This document shows positions 40,862 to 48,437 of a DNA stretch of 64,000 bases, in pieces. A program made the position numbers and the translations under genes. The notes beneath the pieces are model-generated. The model did no database searches. It saw only the letters and a program-made list of their open reading frames with translations, and was not told where the DNA came from. This stretch comes from Ruminiclostridium sp. (GTDB taxonomy: Bacteria; Bacillota; Clostridia; Oscillospirales; Oscillospiraceae). Every line of letters starts with the position of its first letter. The first letter of the stretch is position 1. The stretch spans positions 1 through 64,000 of the forward strand of contig JAFSFC010000016.1 of the NCBI GenBank assembly GCA_017435425.1, written 5' to 3'.

Positions 40862-41335
40862 ATGAATCAGCATCCCATGCACAAGGCCGATCGTCAGCTC
40901 TCCCCCGAGGAGACCCTGACTATCCTGAAGAAGGGCGACCACGGCACCCTGTCTGTCAACGGCGACGACGGCTACCCCTATGCCACCCCCGTGAACTACA
41001 TCGTGGTGAACGACACCGTGTACATCCACTCCGCTCCCTACGGCTACAAGATGGAGTGCCTGGAAAAGAGCAAGAAGTGCTGCTTCTCCGCCATCGTGTC
41101 CGCCGAGATCATCCCCAGCAAGATCACCGCTACCTTTGAGAGCGTGATCATCACCGGCGATGTGGCTCTGGTCTCCGACCAGGCTGAAAAGCGCACCGCT
41201 CTGGAAGCTTTTGTCACCCAGAAGCACCCCGGCTTTGAGGACGTGGGCTTCAAGATGATCGATAAGATGATCGACAAGACCGCTCTCCTGCGCATCGACG
41301 CCAAGGAAATGACCGGCAAGGCTTACAGAGGCTGA
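40862..41335 (+). CDS. FMN-binding split-barrel protein (PPOX family)
   Basis: A 157-residue protein of the pyridoxamine 5'-phosphate oxidase-like family: HGTLSVNGDDGYPYATPVNYIVVNDTVYIHSAPYGYKMECL is the flavin-binding core. Possible role in reduction of small compounds. The ATG at 40862 follows GGAGG at eight bases. Codon use is of the highly expressed type. It is divergent from the Crp/Fnr gene, which suggests control by that regulator. A relative is at 21177-21656. Confidence 0.88.
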   Translation: MNQHPMHKADRQLSPEETLTILKKGDHGTLSVNGDDGYPYATPVNYIVVNDTVYIHSAPYGYKMECLEKSKKCCFSAIVSAEIIPSKITATFESVIITGDVALVSDQAEKRTALEAFVTQKHPGFEDVGFKMIDKMIDKTALLRIDAKEMTGKAYRG

Positions 41336-41350
41336 TGTCTTCCACAGCCA

Positions 41351-41387
41351 ACCCCCGCAGGACCAAACACGGTTCTGCGGGGGTTTT
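41351..41387 (+). terminator. Terminator of the PPOX gene
   Basis: AACCCCCGCAGGACC and GGTTCTGCGGGGGTT with T run; also faces the AraC-type gene. Confidence 0.9.
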
Positions 41388-41392
41388 TCTTT

Positions 41393-42124
41393 TTATTTGG
41401 AAGTTGTATCTCTTCTGCTGGGAACACCATCCCGATATTCTCTGGGTGTAATTCCCTTTTCCGCCCGAAACTGTTGAATAAAATAGCTCTGAGAACAGAA
41501 TCCCAGAGACACACTGATCTCTGCCCCGGTCATCTCGGTATGTTCCAACAAAACACAGGCCCGGCGCACCCGTTCCTGCCGTATATACTGCCCCACACTG
41601 ATTCCCGTGCATCGGAGGAAGCGGCGTTGGAGCGTGGAGGCCGACACCTGACATTGTTCCGCCAGTTCTTCCACGGAAAGTTTCTCATCGATATGACTAT
41701 GGATGTATTCCAGCGCACGCCGAACTCGCAGAGGTTTTTCCTTCAGTTTTCGGATCTCTTTTACCTGTCGGGCAAATTCGATCATCATTTCCTTCTGAAG
41801 TTCCCGGATTTCCAGCACGGTTTCTTTTTTCCTCTGTTCAAAGTCAAAATATGCACAAATTTTCTGCCCGGCTTCCATAGAGAGTCCGCCCGCATAAGCC
41901 GAATAGTAGGCTAGGCTCAGATTAAACAAAAAGATATTGTGGGCATGTTCCAGATCCAGCATCACGCTGTCACAGTATTGGTCATACCCATCGTCAAGGC
42001 CCAGGAGCAGACTGTCTGTATCCCCTGCACGAATGAATTCCAAAAGGTCCTCCCGAAAGTCGAAGGGGACCGTATAGGGCTGCTTATGGGTCAGCAGCCT
42101 GGGTTCTGCTTCTTGATATGCCAT
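41393..42124 (-). CDS. AraC family transcription regulator
   Basis: A 243-residue protein. The C-terminal 100 residues form two helix-turn-helices (EKLSVEELAEQCQVSASTLQRRFLRCTGISVGQYIRQERVRRA and MTGAEISVSLGFCSQSYFIQQFRAEKGITPREYR). The N-terminal 130 residues are the sensing part, without a recognisable fold. AGGCGG precedes the ATG at 42124. The gene is divergent from an SDR gene. Both are lower in GC than neighbours, which suggests a shared history. Confidence 0.9.
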   Translation of the reverse strand: MAYQEAEPRLLTHKQPYTVPFDFREDLLEFIRAGDTDSLLLGLDDGYDQYCDSVMLDLEHAHNIFLFNLSLAYYSAYAGGLSMEAGQKICAYFDFEQRKKETVLEIRELQKEMMIEFARQVKEIRKLKEKPLRVRRALEYIHSHIDEKLSVEELAEQCQVSASTLQRRFLRCTGISVGQYIRQERVRRACVLLEHTEMTGAEISVSLGFCSQSYFIQQFRAEKGITPREYRDGVPSRRDTTSK

Positions 42125-42190
42125 ACAACAAACCGCCTGTATTCTTATAGTATTGCGCGATTCATTATATATCATCCCGGCTACTCTGTC

Positions 42191-42196
42191 TATAAT
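42191..42196 (+). promoter_or_regulatory. -10 box of the SDR gene
   Basis: TATAAT with no fair -35 box at the right distance, as seen for activator-dependent promoters; the AraC-type gene is next to it. Confidence 0.5.
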
Positions 42197-42228
42197 AAGA
42201 GTATCTTATTAGAAAGGGAGTTGAACCC

Positions 42229-42999
42229 ATGGAAAAGCTGAAAAATAGAGTTGCCATTGTTACCGGTGCAAGTTCCGGTGTCGGATACGGCTGTGCCCTT
42301 CGATATGCCTATGAAGGTGCAACCGTCGTTGCCTGTGCCCGCAGACTGGAAAACCTGGAGTTCTTGGCCAAAGAAGCCCAGGAAAAAAACTACCCCGGCA
42401 AAATCGTTCCCATGGTCTGTGATATCGCAAAAGAAGATGACTTGGACCGGGTAGTAAACACCACCATCGAATACTTCGGCAAAATCGACATCCTTGCCTG
42501 CATTGCTCAGGGCGGTCTTACTCTGCTGTCCAACGTCGAAAACACTCCCGCTGAGAATGCACGTATCCTCTTTGACCAAGGCCCGATCTACACCATGCTC
42601 ATGATCCAAAAGTGCCTGCCTCATATGAAAAAGGCCGGCTACGGCCGCATCATCACCTGTGCCTCTGCTGCCGGTGTTTCCCCCGTGGATAACACAGTTC
42701 CATATGGCATGGCGAAAGCAGCCATTATTTCTCTGACCCGCAACGCCGCCCGGGAACTGGGCCAGTACGGAATCACCACCAACTGCTTCCTGCCGGTGGT
42801 CAAGTCCGAAGCCCCCTCCAACCGAGGCACCTCCAAGGAAGAACAGGATGCCTACGTAGCCGCTATGATCCCCATGAAGTATCTCGGCACTTCCTTCGAC
42901 GACTGCGCTCCCGTTCTCGTCTTTATTGCCAGTGAGGAGGCCAAGTATTTCAATGGTCAGGTAGTTGGCACCGACGGCGGTCTGGTTCCCCTGGTATAA
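42229..42999 (+). CDS. Short-chain dehydrogenase/reductase
   Basis: A 256-residue SDR. TGASSGVGYGCA is the dinucleotide-binding loop, the usual NAG block is replaced by CIAQGG, and the catalytic triad is serine in CASAAG and Y-G-M-A-K (VPYGMAKAA). CARRLENL after beta-2 favours NADP(H). Substrate unknown; sterol or bile-acid hydroxysteroid dehydrogenases of gut anaerobes share this size, but I cannot assign it. It has AAAGGGAG before the ATG and is divergent from an AraC-type regulator. Confidence 0.9.
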   Translation: MEKLKNRVAIVTGASSGVGYGCALRYAYEGATVVACARRLENLEFLAKEAQEKNYPGKIVPMVCDIAKEDDLDRVVNTTIEYFGKIDILACIAQGGLTLLSNVENTPAENARILFDQGPIYTMLMIQKCLPHMKKAGYGRIITCASAAGVSPVDNTVPYGMAKAAIISLTRNAARELGQYGITTNCFLPVVKSEAPSNRGTSKEEQDAYVAAMIPMKYLGTSFDDCAPVLVFIASEEAKYFNGQVVGTDGGLVPLV

Positions 43000-43013
43000 C
43001 TCTTTCTCAAACA

Positions 43014-43054
43014 AAAAATCTCCTCCGAATCCTTCCGATTCGGGGGAGATTTTT
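43014..43054. terminator. Bidirectional terminator between SDR gene and mgtE
   Basis: AAAAATCTCC.CCGAATC and GATTCGG.GGAGATTTTT with CTTCC loop. Confidence 0.92.
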
Positions 43055-44440
43055 TTAGATCCCAAGAATGAGTTTTGCCACCTGGAAATACAGGAGCAGG
43101 GTGGTCACGTCCACCACAGTGGAAATGAAGGGGCTGGCCATGACGGCAGGGTCCAGATGGATCTTCTCTGCCAGCAGGGGCAGGACACAGCCCACGGTCT
43201 TGGCACACAGAACGGTGAGGACCATGGTCACGCAAATGACCGCCGCCACCCAGGCATCCACGCCGGTGTTGCCCAGAAGCATCCGGTCCACCACCAGGAG
43301 CTTGACAAAGTTGCAGGCTGCCAGGGTCACACCGCAGAGGACACCCACACGGATCTCCTTCCAGATGACCCGGACAGTGTCGCTGAACTCCACCTCACCC
43401 AGGGACAGGGCACGGATGACCGCCACAGAGGACTGGGTGCCGCTGTTGCCGCCGGTACCGGTCAGCATAGGAATGAAGGCGATGAGGGCGGAGCAGGCCG
43501 CCAGGGAGCTCTCAAAGCCCGTCAGGACCATACTGGTCAGGGTGGCCGAGAGCATCAGGATGAGCAGCCAAGGCACACGGGACTTCCAGGTCTCGAAGAC
43601 ACCGGTGCGCAGGTAGGGCTTGTCCGAGGGGGTCATACCGGCCAGCAGCTCGAAGTCCTCGGTGGTCTCTTCCTGCAGGACGTCGATGGCGTCGTCGATG
43701 GTGACGATGCCCACCAGGCGGTTTTCCTGGTCCACCACAGGGATGGCGGCCCAGTCATACTTGGCCATCATCTGGACCACGCTCTCCTGGTCCTCCAGGG
43801 TGCTCACGGAGATGACGTTGTCCTCCATGATGTCCTCCACCTTGTCATCCTCCTCCGCCAGGAGCAGGGTGCGCAGGGTGACCATACCCACCAGTTTTCG
43901 GTTGTTATCGGTGACGTAGCAGGTGTAGATGGTCTCCTTGTCCACACCGGTCCGTCGGATGCGCTTGATGGCCTCCTCAGCGGTCATGACGGGGCGGAGG
44001 CTCACATACTCCGTGGTCATGATGCTGCCGGCGCTGTCCTCCGGGTACTTGAGGATCTCGTTGATCATCTTGCGCATTTCGGGGTCGGCCTGCTTCAGGA
44101 TACGCTTGACCACATTGGCCGGCATCTCCTCCACCAGGTCGACGGCGTCGTCCACGTACAGCTCGTCGACGACTTCTTTCAGTTCGTTGTCGGAAAAGCC
44201 CTGGATCAACAGTTCCTGGGCCTCCGGTTCCATTTCAACAAAGGTCTCCGCTGCCAGTTCCTTGGGCAAAAGCCGGAACAGCAGGGGGAGCTTTTCTTCG
44301 GGCAGGTCCTCGAAGAGCGCCGCGATATCCGAGGCGTTCATGGTCACGAGGATGTCCCGCAGGGTCGTGTACTTTTTTGCCTCCACCAGGGCGGCCAGGG
44401 TCTCCCCCAAAGTCACGATGATTCTGTCTCTGTCTGCCAT
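43055..44440 (-). CDS. mgtE: Magnesium transporter MgtE
   Basis: A 461-residue MgtE. The N-domain (residues 1-130, LFEDLPEEKLPLLFRLLPKELAAETF) and two CBS domains (PEDSAGSIMTTEYVSLRP onward) bind Mg2+ as a gate, followed by five helices with the pore signature PMLTGTGGNSGTQSS. The ATG at 44440 has AGGAG at eight bases; an ATG six bases upstream is too near the RBS. Expression is probably Mg2+-controlled by the M-box-like leader upstream. Confidence 0.96.
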   Translation of the reverse strand: MADRDRIIVTLGETLAALVEAKKYTTLRDILVTMNASDIAALFEDLPEEKLPLLFRLLPKELAAETFVEMEPEAQELLIQGFSDNELKEVVDELYVDDAVDLVEEMPANVVKRILKQADPEMRKMINEILKYPEDSAGSIMTTEYVSLRPVMTAEEAIKRIRRTGVDKETIYTCYVTDNNRKLVGMVTLRTLLLAEEDDKVEDIMEDNVISVSTLEDQESVVQMMAKYDWAAIPVVDQENRLVGIVTIDDAIDVLQEETTEDFELLAGMTPSDKPYLRTGVFETWKSRVPWLLILMLSATLTSMVLTGFESSLAACSALIAFIPMLTGTGGNSGTQSSVAVIRALSLGEVEFSDTVRVIWKEIRVGVLCGVTLAACNFVKLLVVDRMLLGNTGVDAWVAAVICVTMVLTVLCAKTVGCVLPLLAEKIHLDPAVMASPFISTVVDVTTLLLYFQVAKLILGI

Positions 44441-44464
44441 TGGCATCTCCTCCCAGCTTTTTTC

Positions 44465-44642
44465 GTTTCAGGACGCCTACCACGCGCCCAGTTTCCCAGC
44501 AAGAAGTAAGACACAAGCCCTGGCCGTTATTTACAGGGGCCAAATGGACGCCCACAAGGGCGGTTCATCCGTCCGCTGATGTTTTCGGCCTGCCATAGTG
44601 CCGTTACTACCGCCTGCGTCCATTGGTTCCACCTCACTTTTT
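44465..44642 (-). promoter_or_regulatory. M-box-like Mg2+ riboswitch leader of mgtE
   Basis: On the minus strand the leader reads GTGAGGTGGAACCAATGG then ACGCAGGC, close to the 5' core of the M-box (ykoK) element (GTGAGGCTCC..ATGGACACAGGC), followed by paired blocks GCAGGCCGAAAACATC and GCGGTTCATCCGTCC. Its place before a Mg2+ transporter supports the call. The expected expression-platform terminator is not obvious, so control may act on translation. Confidence 0.7.
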
Positions 44643-44650
44643 CACAGCAA

Positions 44651-44679
44651 AATTAAGCCCCTGGGAAAGGGGCTTAATT
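44651..44679. promoter_or_regulatory. Palindrome at the mgtE transcription start
   Basis: AATTAAGCCCC and GGGGCTTAATT around a seven-base spacer. The predicted start (about 44675) falls inside the right arm, so it may be a DNA operator or a 5' hairpin. Confidence 0.5.
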
Positions 44680-44680
44680 C

Positions 44681-44709
44681 ATTATAGTAGTATAAAAATT
44701 TTTTGTCAA
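44681..44709 (-). promoter_or_regulatory. Promoter of mgtE
   Basis: Minus strand TTGACA (44704-44709), 17 bases, TATAAT (44681-44686). Confidence 0.92.
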
Positions 44710-44744
44710 CCGGAAATCCACTCCATATATTCCCAGGCAGAAAA

Positions 44745-44779
44745 GGACCATCCCTCCCGAAAATCGGAAGGGATGGTTC
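44745..44779 (-). terminator. Flavodoxin gene terminator
   Basis: GGACCATCCCTCC and GGAAGGGATGGTTC arms; TTTTC follows on the minus strand. Confidence 0.85.
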
Positions 44780-44822
44780 AGATATCACAACGCTGAGATC
44801 GACTTTTTTGACAGCCTAAGAC

Positions 44823-45242
44823 TCAGGCGTTGGCCAGGGCAGCACCCAGGTCGCGGCACTTCTGCTTGCCGTCGGAGTCGGGATGCAGGTTCACGATGAG
44901 GCCCTCAGCGCACAGGATGGCACCGGCTTCCTTGGTGCGTTCTTCCCAGTCACGCATCCATTGGCCGTCGCCCCAGTCATAGGAGCCGAACAAGACCACC
45001 TTCTTGCCGGAGAGCTTGCCTTCCAGCGCAGTGAAGAAGGGCTCAAAGGCCTCCTCCTCCAGGACCTCATCGCCCATGGAGGGGCAGCCCAGAGCCAGAC
45101 GGTCGTAAGCGGCAGCTTCGTCGGCGTTGGTATCCAGGACGTTGATCAGCTTAGCCTGATTGCCGGTGCCTGCCACCACTTCCGCTGCCATGGCAGCGGT
45201 GTTGCCGGTGCCGGACCAAAAAATAACAGCCATAGTTTCCAT
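44823..45242 (-). CDS. Flavodoxin
   Basis: A 139-residue short-chain flavodoxin. MAVIFWSGTGNTAAMAAEV is the FMN phosphate loop and VLFGSYDWGDGQWMRDWEER the flavin-ring loop. Flavodoxins replace ferredoxin as electron carriers when iron is short. The start ATG (45242) follows AAGGAG. Upstream, the promoter overlaps a GTTAGC/GCTAAC palindrome of the kind bound by DtxR/IdeR-type iron repressors, which fits iron-dependent repression. Confidence 0.94.
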   Translation of the reverse strand: METMAVIFWSGTGNTAAMAAEVVAGTGNQAKLINVLDTNADEAAAYDRLALGCPSMGDEVLEEEAFEPFFTALEGKLSGKKVVLFGSYDWGDGQWMRDWEERTKEAGAILCAEGLIVNLHPDSDGKQKCRDLGAALANA

Positions 45243-45332
45243 AAATATGATCTCCTTGATAAGTAAACTGACAGATCCCCGTTTCCCTTCTGCCCTGCAG
45301 CGGCAGAGGAAACCCAGGTACAACTCCAACAA

Positions 45333-45347
45333 TTAGCACAAACTAAC
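45333..45347. promoter_or_regulatory. Weak third GTTAGC-type palindrome in the flavodoxin leader
   Basis: TTAGC, ACAA, ACTAAC; same spacing as the two strong sites but two mismatches. Confidence 0.4.
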
Positions 45348-45386
45348 TGTTGGGCAAATAAAAAAGGCTTGCCTCTATCTTTATTG

Positions 45387-45402
45387 GTTAGCATACGCTA
45401 AC
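45387..45402. promoter_or_regulatory. GTTAGC-N4-GCTAAC operator at the flavodoxin promoter
   Basis: Perfect 16-base palindrome with ATAC centre. It begins nine bases downstream of the -10 box (45412-45417), so a bound repressor would block transcription. The half site resembles the DtxR/IdeR family consensus (TTAGGTTAG..CTAACCTAA). Confidence 0.75.
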
Positions 45403-45411
45403 TTCAATGTC

Positions 45412-45417
45412 AGTATA
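45412..45417 (-). promoter_or_regulatory. -10 box of the flavodoxin promoter
   Basis: Minus strand TATACT; the -35 region is weak. Confidence 0.6.
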
Positions 45418-45482
45418 GCAGTTTTGTTCTCTTCCATCTACTCCATTCAGCCATTTTTTCAGTTTGTTTTCTCTGTAAAGCC

Positions 45483-45516
45483 AAAACCACCCCGCCGGGA
45501 TAGGCAGGGTGGTTTT
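45483..45516 (-). terminator. Terminator-like hairpin of the candidate sRNA
   Basis: AAAACCACCCTGCC and GGCGGGGTGGTTTT arms on the minus strand, followed by GGCTTTAC; the T run is inside the stem end. Confidence 0.65.
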
Positions 45517-45621
45517 GAACAAAAAAGGAACGTGTAAAAATATGCTTGTCCAAAAGGAGAGAGTCCCGGTTCCGGGGAGCACCGGCCCCGGGACAAAGAG
45601 AAGGGCACATCTTCGATTTTG

Positions 45622-45637
45622 GTTAGCATCAGCTAAC
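45622..45637. promoter_or_regulatory. GTTAGC-N4-GCTAAC operator, second strong site
   Basis: Perfect 16-base palindrome with ATCA centre, nine bases downstream of a minus-strand TATACT (45647-45652). Confidence 0.75.
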
Positions 45638-45646
45638 TCCGAGAGC

Positions 45647-45652
45647 AGTATA
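45647..45652 (-). promoter_or_regulatory. -10 box of the candidate sRNA promoter
   Basis: Minus strand TATACT, same distance to its operator as in the flavodoxin promoter; -35 weak (TGGAAT at 45670-45675). Confidence 0.5.
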
Positions 45653-45730
45653 CCACCGATCAGATGGGAATTCCACTCCATTTGGGCGCTTCCACCGAAA
45701 AAGTCTTTCGCTTATTTGTTCAAAACTCCC

Positions 45731-45760
45731 TTGGACCGACGGGCCGATTTTTGCTATACT
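45731..45760 (+). promoter_or_regulatory. Promoter of the CarD-type gene
   Basis: TTGGAC (45731-45736), 18 bases, TATACT (45755-45760). Confidence 0.7.
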
Positions 45761-45775
45761 ATTTACCATAAGTAT

Positions 45776-45810
45776 GGTCTGACAGAACATGGCTGTCAGA
45801 CCCCTTTTTT
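45776..45810 (+). terminator. Terminator in the CarD leader (attenuator candidate)
   Basis: GGTCTGACAG, AACATGG loop, CTGTCAGACC, then CCTTTTTT. It lies between promoter and gene and begins about ten bases after the predicted transcription start. Confidence 0.75.
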
Positions 45811-45833
45811 CTATTCCCGGAAGGAGGCCCAAT

Positions 45834-46346
45834 ATGGCAGAAGCATACCGAAAGGGCGACTACGTCAGCTACTCCTGCAGCGGCGTATGCCGCATCGACG
45901 ACATCCGGCAGGAGTCTGCCGGCAAGGGGGAAACCAAAACCTTTTACATCCTGAAACCCGTGGCCGACCCGGGCTCCACCATTTTTGTGCCCACCAGCAG
46001 CCCGGTCCTCCTGGCCAAGATGCAGCGGCTGCCCAACAAGGAAGAGGCAGACGGGATGATCCTCGCTACCAAAAAAGACCAGATGGCCTGGATCGATGAC
46101 CGCAAGGTCCGGGCCGCCGCCTTTCAGGCCGTCATCAAGGCCTGCGACCTGAAGGAGCTCCTGGATCTGGTGGCCTGCATCTACCAAAAGCGGGCCGACC
46201 TGGCTGCCAAGGGCAAGAAGCTGGCCGCCTCGGATGAGAGCACCCTACGTCGGGCAGAAGCCCTCATCGAGAACGAACTCTCCTTTGTCCTCCAGCTGAA
46301 AGGGGATCAGGTAGGGGCCTACATCCGAGAAAAGCTGGGGATTTGA
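45834..46346 (+). CDS. CarD family transcription factor
   Basis: A 170-residue protein. The N-terminal 60 residues (AYRKGDYVSYSCSGVCRIDDIRQ and KTFYILKPVADPGSTIFVPT) are the CarD/CdnL RNA-polymerase-interacting Tudor-like domain, the rest is the helical DNA-binding half (ALIENELSFVLQLKGDQVGAYIREKLG). CarD proteins stabilise open complexes, often at rRNA promoters. AAGGAGG fits the ATG at 45834. The leader contains a strong terminator hairpin, so the gene may be attenuated. Confidence 0.92.
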   Translation: MAEAYRKGDYVSYSCSGVCRIDDIRQESAGKGETKTFYILKPVADPGSTIFVPTSSPVLLAKMQRLPNKEEADGMILATKKDQMAWIDDRKVRAAAFQAVIKACDLKELLDLVACIYQKRADLAAKGKKLAASDESTLRRAEALIENELSFVLQLKGDQVGAYIREKLGI

Positions 46347-46351
46347 GCGCA

Positions 46352-46387
46352 AAAAATTCCGCTCGCCGTTTGGCGAGCGGAATTTTT
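46352..46387. terminator. Bidirectional terminator between CarD gene and htpG
   Basis: AAAAATTCCGCTCGCC, GTTT, GGCGAGCGGAATTTTT. Confidence 0.94.
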
Positions 46388-46392
46388 ATGCT

Positions 46393-48300
46393 TTACTTCA
46401 TCAGGCTGCAGACCAGTTCTGCGTAGCGGGCGGGATCGGGCACGGGCAGGTCGGCGATGATGAGGGCCTGGTTGTACAGGACCTCGGCATAGGTGGCGGC
46501 CAGCTCCTTGTCGTTCTCGTAAGCGGTGCACAGAGCCTGGAAGGCGGTGGCGTTGGGGTTGATCTCCAGGACGCGGTCGGCGCGCATGGGGTAGTCGCCC
46601 CGCATCTTGTGGAAGTACTTCTCCATTTCCAGGGAGATGGGGCCCTCGGCGGTCAGGCAGACGGTGCCGCTCTGGAGGATGGTGGACACACGGACCTTGG
46701 AAACATGCTCCTTCAGGGTCTCCTGAACGAACTCCAGGACCTCCTTGTGGTCCTTCTCAGCCTGCTCGGCAGAGGCCTTCTCGGCATCGGTGACAGGCAG
46801 AGCGTCCTCGCTGGCCACAGACACGAAGGGCTTGCCCTCGGCGTTCTCCAGCATCTGCAGGACGATCTCGTCCTCGGCCACGGTCAGGTACAGGACCTCG
46901 TAACCGGCCTTCAGGACACGCTCGGCCTGGGGCATCTTGGCGGCGTTCTCCACGCTGTCGCCGCAGACGTAGTAGATCTTCTCCTGGGAGGCGGGCATGC
47001 GCTCCACGTACTCCTTCAGAGACACTAACTTGTTCTCCTTGGAGGACCAGAAGAGCATCAGGTCACGGATGGCGTCACGGGCCTCGCCGTAGGAGTTCAT
47101 CAGGGCGTACTTGAAGTTCATGCCGAAGGCAGTCCAGAACTTCTCATACTTCTCCCGGTCGTCCTTCATGAGCTTCACCAGCTCAGCCTTGATCTTCTTC
47201 TCAATGTTGTTGGCGATGACCTTCAGCTGACGGTCGTGCTGGAGCATTTCGCGGGAGATGTTCAGGGAGACATCGGGGGTGTCCACGATGCCCTGGACGA
47301 AGCCGAAGTGGTCGGGCAGCAGGTCGGGGCAGCGGTCCATGATCATGACGCCGGAGGAGTACAGCTGCAGGCCCTTCTTGAACTCGGTGGTGTAGAAGTT
47401 CATGGGCAGCTGGCTGGGGATGTACAGCAGAGCCTTGTACTCGAAGTTGCCCTCAGCGGCCACCTGGAGGGACAGGAGGGGATCCTGCCAGTCGCCGAAC
47501 TTGCTCTTGTAGAACTCGTTCTTGTCCTCGTCGGTGACCTGGCTCTTGGGCTTCTGCCAGATGGGCACCATGGAGTTGATGGTCTCCCACTCCTTGACCA
47601 TCTCGTACTCGGGCTTGTAGTCCTCACCGGCATCCTCGGGCTTGGGCTTCATGTGGCTGCGCTCCATCTCCATGCGGATGGGGTAGCGGATGTAGTCGGA
47701 GTACTTCTGGATCAGGGTGGACAGGAAGTAGGGGCGCAGGTACTCGCTGTACTCGGCCTCTTCGCTGTTCTCCTTGATGGTCATGATGATGTCGGTACCC
47801 ACGGTCTCCTTCTCACAGGGCTCGATGGTGTAGCCGTCCACGCCCTCGGACTCCCACTTGAATGCGGTGTCGGAGCCGTAGGCCTTAGAGATGACAGTGA
47901 CCTTGTCGGCCACCATGAAGGCGGAGTAGAAGCCCACGCCGAACTGGCCGATGATGTCCAGCTCTGCGTCGTCTGCGTTCTCGGTCTCCTTCTTAAACTG
48001 CAGGGAGCCGCTCTTGGCGATGGTGCCCAGGTTGTTCTCCATCTCCTCCTGGGTCATGCCGATGCCGTTGTCGGAAACGGTCAGGGTGCGGGCGTCCTTG
48101 TCGGGGGTGACCACGATCTTGAAGTCATCCCGGTTCAGGCCCACGCCCTCGTCGGTGAGGGCCTTGTAGGCCAGCTTGTCGATGGCGTCGCTGGCGTTGG
48201 AAATGATCTCCCGCAGGAAGATCTCCTTATGAGTATAAATGGAATTGATCATGAGATCCATGAGCCGCTGGGATTCGGCCTTAAACTGTTTCTTTTCCAT
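46393..48300 (-). CDS. htpG: Molecular chaperone HtpG (Hsp90)
   Basis: A 635-residue Hsp90. The GHKL ATPase domain carries NASDAIDK, DNGIGM and GQFGVGFYSAF; the middle domain includes GVMIMDRCPDLLPDHFGFVQGIVD; the C-terminal dimerisation domain follows. The ATG at 48300 is used because the codon further upstream (TTG) lies in the RBS. A CIRCE palindrome overlaps the start of transcription, so HrcA should repress it and heat shock should induce it. Confidence 0.97.
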   Translation of the reverse strand: MEKKQFKAESQRLMDLMINSIYTHKEIFLREIISNASDAIDKLAYKALTDEGVGLNRDDFKIVVTPDKDARTLTVSDNGIGMTQEEMENNLGTIAKSGSLQFKKETENADDAELDIIGQFGVGFYSAFMVADKVTVISKAYGSDTAFKWESEGVDGYTIEPCEKETVGTDIIMTIKENSEEAEYSEYLRPYFLSTLIQKYSDYIRYPIRMEMERSHMKPKPEDAGEDYKPEYEMVKEWETINSMVPIWQKPKSQVTDEDKNEFYKSKFGDWQDPLLSLQVAAEGNFEYKALLYIPSQLPMNFYTTEFKKGLQLYSSGVMIMDRCPDLLPDHFGFVQGIVDTPDVSLNISREMLQHDRQLKVIANNIEKKIKAELVKLMKDDREKYEKFWTAFGMNFKYALMNSYGEARDAIRDLMLFWSSKENKLVSLKEYVERMPASQEKIYYVCGDSVENAAKMPQAERVLKAGYEVLYLTVAEDEIVLQMLENAEGKPFVSVASEDALPVTDAEKASAEQAEKDHKEVLEFVQETLKEHVSKVRVSTILQSGTVCLTAEGPISLEMEKYFHKMRGDYPMRADRVLEINPNATAFQALCTAYENDKELAATYAEVLYNQALIIADLPVPDPARYAELVCSLMK

Positions 48301-48331
48301 TTCGTAAAATGCCTCCAAAAAGGGTAATAGT

Positions 48332-48358
48332 TTAGCACTCTTCTCTCAAGAGTGCTAA
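48332..48358. promoter_or_regulatory. CIRCE element (HrcA operator)
   Basis: TTAGCACTC, nine bases, GAGTGCTAA: a perfect match to the CIRCE consensus, immediately after the htpG -10 box. Confidence 0.96.
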
Positions 48359-48361
48359 CCT

Positions 48362-48390
48362 ATTATGCGCCAGAGGCCTGAAAAATGCAA
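48362..48390 (-). promoter_or_regulatory. Promoter of htpG
   Basis: Minus strand TTGCAT (48385-48390), 17 bases, CATAAT (48362-48367). Confidence 0.8.
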
Positions 48391-48437
48391 GCCCTTTTTT
48401 GAAAATTTTACACTTTTTAAAGATAGTGCTAAAGAAA

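Larger units (their letters stand above)
45483..45640 (-). ncRNA. Candidate iron-regulated small RNA
   Basis: About 158 bases between a promoter with its own GTTAGC/GCTAAC operator and a terminator-like hairpin. It contains an internal hairpin GTCCCGG/CCGGGAC (45563-45594) and a run of T-rich single-stranded sequence. No convincing start codon with RBS lies in it. The -10 and operator have the same nine-base spacing as at the flavodoxin gene, so both would be switched together. An RyhB/FsrA-type role is a hypothesis. Confidence 0.45.

Noticed and set aside
45388-45681. A 97-codon frame on the minus strand over the candidate sRNA
   Set aside because: No RBS, no family resemblance, and it runs across the operator and terminator of two units.
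48332-48358. Treating the CIRCE as another GTTAGC iron site
   Set aside because: The arms TTAGCACTC and GAGTGCTAA with nine-base spacing are the CIRCE consensus; the iron-type sites have a four-base centre.
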